In this document: positions 58,521 to 64,000 of the stretch, one piece after another
How positions within the stretch are numbered: the stretch's first letter is position 1
Layout of the letters: every line of letters starts with the position of its first letter
Source of the DNA: Hyphodiscus hymeniophilus
Taxonomy: Eukaryota; Ascomycota; Leotiomycetes; Helotiales; Hyphodiscaceae
Assembly (NCBI GenBank): GCA_016508695.1
Contig: VNKQ01000003.1
Span: 2,170,001 to 2,234,000, forward strand
DNA: 64,000 nucleotides
Direction of reading: 5' to 3'
Made by a program: the position numbers and the translations under genes
Notes under the pieces: generated by a model
Told to the model about the DNA's origin: nothing
Database searches by the model: none
Seen by the model: the letters and a program-made list of their open reading frames with translations, nothing else

Positions 58521-60011
58521 ATGAAGCTCCTTCAAGCCATCTTGGGCCTCACTCGGCTCACTCCCGATGTGCCGCATCCACAACAGCCTCATCTGTCGCT
58601 GGATCATCCGGCTTCGATTCAATTCAATGCGTGGCTGTGCGCATTCAATACTGGAGAGAAGGAAATCATCACCGCGTACCATTCCGACCTTACGTTCCCT
58701 CTCTCTGTGTGGCAGGCGCCACCAGGGACTGATGCTCTAGAATCAGAGCTGCAGCATGCGGAGGCTTTAGGCGGCTTCGATGTTGTGAAGATCGAATCTA
58801 TGGACGACCCGTCTTTTGTGGTGGTTGTTGCAACGGAGAGGAACGATAATTTGCAGTATGCTCGGTTTAATATGAGTGTCGATGTCTCTAGTCCGTCCTA
58901 TCCTGCGACGAAGTTTCATTTCAACCAAATCGTCACTCCTCTAGAATTCATCCTCAAAGAAGATCCACGACGTCCAGAGTACGAGAATGCCTTGAAACCC
59001 TTGACTGCAGAGAGACGTCGCGCAGTGGTGGATGGCTTTTTGACGGTACTCGAAGAGGAATTTATCAATCCGAGCGTCGGTGTGGAAATCAAGGCTGCGC
59101 TCGAGGCCAGACTTGCGAATGGCACATACGATAGTATAGAGGATAACTCAGATTTTGCTGATCGTCTCACAGATGACTTGAGCGGCCATAGCAGAAACAT
59201 GTTCGTGGCCTTTCTCGAGCCAAGGCTCGAATTGGACGCCAGCGATGCTGGTCCTGCTCCTCAAGAACAACTTGAAAAGTTTCACAGAATGAACTATGGC
59301 TTCGGGAATATTTCCTTCGACAACGAATCTGTCCCAGGGCGTACGATTGCAACGCTTCCAATCAATTTCTTTCTTCCCGTTGTGGAGAGCTACGGGGCGC
59401 AATATGTTGAGACTAGAGCAGCTGTGGGTGATATCATGAGCAGTGTGGCCGACGCAGATGCACTGATCATCGACCTTCGACACAGTCTGGGTGGAGTTCT
59501 CAGCACTGTTGCTTTTGTCGAGTCCTACCTGCTAGAAGCACCGCGTCGCACGCTGGTCCGGGTCCATCGAAATAACACTGTGGCTGACAGTTATGGCACC
59601 CTTCCTATCACTGGGCTTCCAGCAGGATCCAAACGTTTCGGCTTGACTAAACCTCTGTTCCTGCTCACTAGCAACAATACTTGGAGGGAAAGTGAGCAGT
59701 TGGCGTATAGCCTCCAAGCCTTTAACCGCGCTCAAGCTATTATAGGAGAGGGGAATGAGGCGACGATTGGCATGGCCGAAACTGTTACAACAGCACACTT
59801 CGTTGCCGAGGAGACTTTTGGCAAAGAGTGGTGGTTCGTCGGAGTTCCTACCCTCAGACCAATTCATTCGCTCACGGGCTCGAACTGGGAAGGAGTTGGA
59901 GTCAAAAGTGATCACGTCGCTGGAAAAGGTGAGTGGGTAGATGTGGGGGATGCGCAAGAGGTAGCCAGAAGGCTCGCGGTCGAGGCTTTGCGGTGGGACG
60001 AAGAGCTATAA
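58521..60011 (+). CDS. S41 (tail-specific/IRBP-type) peptidase-like protein lacking the usual Ser
   Basis: A single exon gives 496 residues from the first ATG (MKLLQAIL). The first ~140 residues look like an NTF2/SnoaL-type domain (FNAWLCAFNTGEKEIITAYH, then GGFDVVKIESMDD). The rest follows the S41/interphotoreceptor-retinoid-binding layout: RRAVVDGFLTVLEEEFINP, then ADALIIDLRHSLGGVLS, then TKPLFLLTSNNTWRESEQLAYSLQ, and PIHSLTGSNWEGVGVKSD near the C-terminus. In active S41 enzymes the third of these reads T.SA.E..AY with the nucleophilic Ser; here that position is Arg389 (codon 59685-59687). The Asn of DxRxNxGG is also Ser322. The fold looks complete, so the protein may bind rather than cut, or may use Ser391. 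No clear signal peptide is present. Confidence 0.84.
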   Translation: MKLLQAILGLTRLTPDVPHPQQPHLSLDHPASIQFNAWLCAFNTGEKEIITAYHSDLTFPLSVWQAPPGTDALESELQHAEALGGFDVVKIESMDDPSFVVVVATERNDNLQYARFNMSVDVSSPSYPATKFHFNQIVTPLEFILKEDPRRPEYENALKPLTAERRRAVVDGFLTVLEEEFINPSVGVEIKAALEARLANGTYDSIEDNSDFADRLTDDLSGHSRNMFVAFLEPRLELDASDAGPAPQEQLEKFHRMNYGFGNISFDNESVPGRTIATLPINFFLPVVESYGAQYVETRAAVGDIMSSVADADALIIDLRHSLGGVLSTVAFVESYLLEAPRRTLVRVHRNNTVADSYGTLPITGLPAGSKRFGLTKPLFLLTSNNTWRESEQLAYSLQAFNRAQAIIGEGNEATIGMAETVTTAHFVAEETFGKEWWFVGVPTLRPIHSLTGSNWEGVGVKSDHVAGKGEWVDVGDAQEVARRLAVEALRWDEEL

Positions 60012-61030
60012 TTCGATCATGAGAGCTGAAGAGGATGACCCTCTTCAGGCGTCCTTCTCTTGTTCGCAATTCACACTTGCCTATGACGAGACACGCTGGT
60101 CCTCGTTGGTGTGACCGGGGTCTCTCAGCACTTTCAGAAGGACTTTCTTTGTCGGTTTCATAAGAGCAGAAGATGCCTGATATCACTTGACGACAAGCGT
60201 AAGACCGCCTGAGGCTGGGTCGTAGCCCTTTCAATATCCTAACCTCAAACCAGGGCACAATTCTGCACCTAAGCAGTTTTGCGAGATCGATAGCATGAAT
60301 ACAGAGACGATCCAAGAGACTCCTCTTCTTCATGTACGGTACTACGGTACAATAATTGATTCTTTTCATCTCGCAGTGCCACAGACTGAATGGCTCTGAT
60401 TGTGTGAGCGGTATCCAACTCTGAGAGCTCGATGTTTAGATGTGAAGTCCGTAACTCTCCCCTCATCCCTTACCTCTCCTGAGCGTTCTCGATTCGAGAT
60501 ATAGATACGCTTACTCCCTCCATTTCGAACATGTCAAATGTCTGAATGAAAAGCCACAATCATCGCAGGACTCGTAATCCCGCTTATACTTTTATCAAAT
60601 CTTCCAAACCTTCCAAATATATATGCAGGGCTGGACTAGTTCCATCCTGTGTGCCTTCGATTTGAGATGATGCACTGCAATTGCACTAACGCATGACTAT
60701 TCGTTTAACCCATATTACGAGTTACGAACCAATCAGGACGGCTGAAATACGAAAGCAGTCGCCGTCTGTGCATAGCCCTTTCCATATTACGGGCTGCTCA
60801 TTGGTCTGTTTCGAATCGAGTCGTCAGTGTGTGAGACTAAGGTATGTGAGGTGTTCCAGCCTCGTGCCAAATGCTTACCTACTTAGCCCGGGGCTGTTGA
60901 CTCCCGAGCACCATGTTCGACACCTCTCCCTTTCCAAAACAAAAACAAAAACATCACACCAAACAGTTTGGAATTGTGTGACTTTGTCGGACTTTCAGTG
61001 ACAGCAGATTGATGACTTGACTTGAGTATC
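60012..61030. other. Intergenic, promoter of the P450 gene
   Basis: About 1 kb with no supported gene. A CAAAAA-repeat tract at 60936-60952 lies about 80 bp upstream of the P450 start. Confidence 0.5.
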
Positions 61031-63235
61031 ATGTATTCAATCCTGGCGCTTGCGTTTCTAGTGGGGTTGGTCGCAGGCGCTCTCAGACTTTACCGCCGAT
61101 TTATGAGGCATTGGGAGTTGGCAAAGAAGACAGGTCTTGTCTGTATTCCAAGTCGTAAGTGAATCAACTGAAATCCTGGGTGTGAAAGAGAAATCTGCCG
61201 CCTTGACTTGTCTCATGCGTCTCCTGCGTCTCCTGCGTCAACGCGCAACAGAATCAATCGATCATGAACTTGAGGGAATATGTCTGACAGGAAGCTGCAG
61301 CGTTCATTGGAAATGGCTACCTCGTAATTACCTTGGTGGAAATCATTACCCCTCTATTTCGAAAATTGCCTTATGCCAGGGACTGGAGATGGCTTGAGTA
61401 AGTTCCTTCCTCCTGTACCTAGAATATCGAGCTAACAACACAATCAAGTTTACTCGACCGGCACGATAATTGGTTCCGCCCCCGGCTTGCAAATGAGAAA
61501 TATGGAGATGTGTATATGCTCGTGGGCCTCAATGGAGCTTTCTTGAGAGCTGCGAATGCGGAATTGATCGGCCAGATCGTTCAGCGCAAGACCGACTTCA
61601 TGAAACCAGTTGAAGGGTATAAGGTTGTTGACATCTTCGGTCGCAGTATAATATCGCTGGAAGGCTCGGAATACAGAAGACATCGCAGAATCGTCGCCCC
61701 TAGCTTTTCGGAGAAGAGTAACAAACTTGTGTTCGAGGAGAGTTTACGACAGGCTGAGAGTATGATGGGATTATGGAGCCGCCAGGGGAAGAATACAGAG
61801 AAGGATATGAGAGTTGCAAATACTGCTATCGATGCTGCCATTCTGAGCTTGCATGTAATCTGCGCTGCTGGATTTGGTGTTCCACAAGTTTGGCCCGGAG
61901 AGAGTGAGGACAAGCTTCACGGAACTATCGTGCCTGGCTTCAATACTGCTCAGCTCAGTGGAGGCCACACCCTTCCTTTCAAGGAGAGCTTGGGGTTTCT
62001 GATGAAGAATATTCTCTGGCTTCTTGCGCTACCAAAATGGTTCTTGGGTGCGTAAGTCCGGCATGCCTACGGATACAATGCTGACTTATTCTCTCTAGAG
62101 CGATCGCCCTTTCAAGTTCACAAAGATGTGTACAGAGCTTTCAACGAGACCAACCGATACTTCAACGAACTCTTGGAGCTCAAAAAGAAGCAGCTGTATC
62201 TTGGTGAAAGCGATAAAGGCACAAGTATGTATCCATCAAAAATGATAGGAGGCACTTGCTGATTATGTACAAGTGGATCTTATGGCTCCTATGATCAAAG
62301 CATCAGGTGAAGCACCTTCAGATTTCGATACCAAGATTAAGGCAAATGCTAGTCTTTCCAAGTCTGAGATCATTGGAAATTCTTTCATCTTCTTATTCGC
62401 TGGCCACGAAACATCGGCAAATAGCATACACTTCAGCATCATCTTACTCGCCATCAATCTTGCCTCTCAAGTTCGACTTCAAGCTGACATCGACAAGATT
62501 GTTGGGGATAAGCCTACTTCTGATCTGTCATATTACAATGATATGCCACGTCTTTACAACTCCATGGTTGGAGCAGTCATGAACGAAGAACTACGGCTCA
62601 TGCCAGTCATCCTCAATGTTCCGAAGGTCACAACCGGTGATCAGGTCGTGACAGTCGATGGCCGTGAATTCCCAGTTGCGAACGGCACATACATTCAATT
62701 GAACATAGTTGGCACTCACCGCAATCCTCTCTACTGGCCCCATTCACCGTCCAGCAAGACTGGCAAATCTCATGATCTTGATGAGTTTGTTCCAGAACGC
62801 TGGCTCACGTCAAACACACAGGATGAGAAGACACAGCCAGTCGAGAAGGAAGACGACGCTAGTGTTGGAGAAGCGTCTTATGACTCTGGCTCCCTCTTTC
62901 AACCAGTCAAGCACTCTTTCATCGCGTTCTCTGAAGGTGCACGAGGTTGTCCAGGCCGCCGATTTGCTCAAGTTGAGATCACTGCCGTCCTCACTGCCAT
63001 ATTCCAGAAATATACTGTGGAGCTGGAAGTCAGCCAATGGGCAAGTGATGAGGAGGTTGCACGAATGAGCCTTTCTGAGAAGAAAGCATTGTATCAGAAG
63101 GCGGCGGATAGAGCAGATACTGTGCTGAAGCGATGTGAGCAGCGGACCATCACGCTTCAAATGCTACCTGACGACACCGTACCTGTGCGGTTTGTGAAGC
63201 GGGGTGAGGAGAGATTTGCGGGCCTCATGGGTTGA
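61031..63235 (+). CDS. Cytochrome P450 monooxygenase
   Basis: Five exons (61031-61154, 61301-61397, 61449-62047, 62099-62224, 62274-63235) give 635 residues with closing phases. The N-terminal anchor is YSILALAFLVGLVAGALRL, so the enzyme should face the cytosol from the ER membrane and need a CPR partner. Signature motifs are the I-helix AGHETSAN (about 358), the K-helix EELR (about 420), FVPERW, and the haem loop FSEGARGCPGRRF with Cys near 541. A polar insert of ~30 residues separates PERW from the haem loop, and the C-terminus is longer than usual, which explains the size above the common 500-550. The substrate and CYP family cannot be fixed by eye. No other biosynthetic genes lie next to it, so a role in detoxification or a lone tailoring step is equally possible. 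Confidence 0.96.
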
Positions 63236-64000
63236 TTTCGGGATAGAACGGTATGGATATGCACGATTTACGCTGGATTAACGAGATCAGCTTCACTACT
63301 TGACTGGAAGAAGAGCGGCATCGTTCTGGGGCGTTGATGGTCAGGTCACTCAGGTTGGATATGTCTATCCTACTGATTCCCCCAGCTTGAATAATTAGGA
63401 TCAAGGGTTCCTCTGCGCTTGCAACCAACAAGCAAGACGTGAAACATAATCGCTTTTCCTTCTACAGCTGATGATTTGCCATGTGTAAAGGTACCTTAAG
63501 TTAGCCCATTGAAGTCGACCATGACTTGCAATTGCTGAGTGATGAGATTCCTCTAATACATCTGATACGGTATCACATGGTAAAGATAGCAGTGGAAATT
63601 CTAACGCTACGAAGAAACGTCAGGGCTGTTTGAATGGCACGGAGCTTCTGCTACGGTCCTCCACTGGGTTATGAGCCCCTTGCAGTGATGGATACTTGCA
63701 ACCTTATCCAAAGTTGGTAAAGGACTCAATTGGCGGAGGTGCCTGCATCATGCAGGACTATTGGAGCAGCCATGTGGATAACTGGCTGTGACGGTGTGCC
63801 CTGGACGTTGATTCGTTTGTAATTTTGCGATGATGTCCATCAAAGTTTGATAGAGCTGAAGTTTGACGAAAAATGAACTACTGTAATAAACCAGCAAGCC
63901 TCGGAACAAACAACACTACTGTACCAGCTCAACTCAACAACAGTTGGTGGTGTTCATGTCATCGCCTACCGGCTCAATTCTTACGAGACTTCAGGCTCAC
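63236..64000. other. 3' flank of the P450 gene, no gene recognised
   Basis: The last 765 bp show no supported frame on either strand and no RNA gene that I can recognise. Confidence 0.45.

Noticed and set aside
58139..58522. 127-codon minus-strand frame ending at the S41-like start
   Set aside because: No homology recognised and it overlaps the promoter and first codons of the better supported plus-strand gene.

Overview
The window is nuclear DNA of a filamentous ascomycete (Pezizomycotina; class not determined, a Leotiomycete-like genome is only a guess). The evidence is dense genes on both strands split by short GT-AG introns (about 44-170 nt) with CTAAC/CTGAC branch sites, plus fungal markers: Pbn1, Nhx1, a hybrid histidine kinase, Cbf1, Fyv10/Gid9, a YDR124W-like protein and an ABCC (Ycf1-type) transporter. 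I saw no tRNA, rRNA, CRISPR or intact transposon. All exon joins are hand-derived from splice motifs and phase arithmetic.

Layout. 1-9 kb: the end of a LURP-one-related protein (+), a Swi5-domain recombination protein with a very long disordered N-terminus (-), ribosome biogenesis factor eIF6 (-), and an RGG-box protein of unknown role (-). 10.5-17.1 kb: Pbn1 (+), then a tandem pair of fungal F-box/2EXR-like paralogues (+). 18.2-31.3 kb is rich in transport and small-molecule genes: a SUT-type sucrose carrier (-) divergent from endosomal Na+/H+ exchanger Nhx1 (+), an epoxide-hydrolase-like alpha/beta hydrolase (+), a beta-lactamase-like serine hydrolase (-) and an MFS sugar transporter (-). 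31.3-35.7 kb: a 1238-residue hybrid histidine kinase in 11 exons (-). 37.8-46.5 kb: the CCR4-NOT subunit Caf1/Pop2 (+), an atypical SDR (+), Gid-complex subunit Fyv10 (-) and, divergent from it, the bHLH factor Cbf1 (+). 47.4-56.1 kb: an ABCC transporter that stops before its second nucleotide-binding domain, 1.7 kb without a recognisable gene, then a YDR124W-like protein (+). 58.5-63.2 kb: an S41-like protein lacking its usual serine (+) and a cytochrome P450 (+).

Most of these are independent housekeeping or accessory genes; I see no biosynthetic cluster and no convincing undescribed multi-gene system. The best leads are single-gene oddities: the ABCC transporter without NBD2, Caf1 with two altered DEDD positions, the S41 protein without its nucleophile, the Swi5 domain interrupted by an in-frame stop, a 22-nt microexon next to a GC-AG intron, and a dense set of palindromes upstream of the beta-lactamase-like gene.
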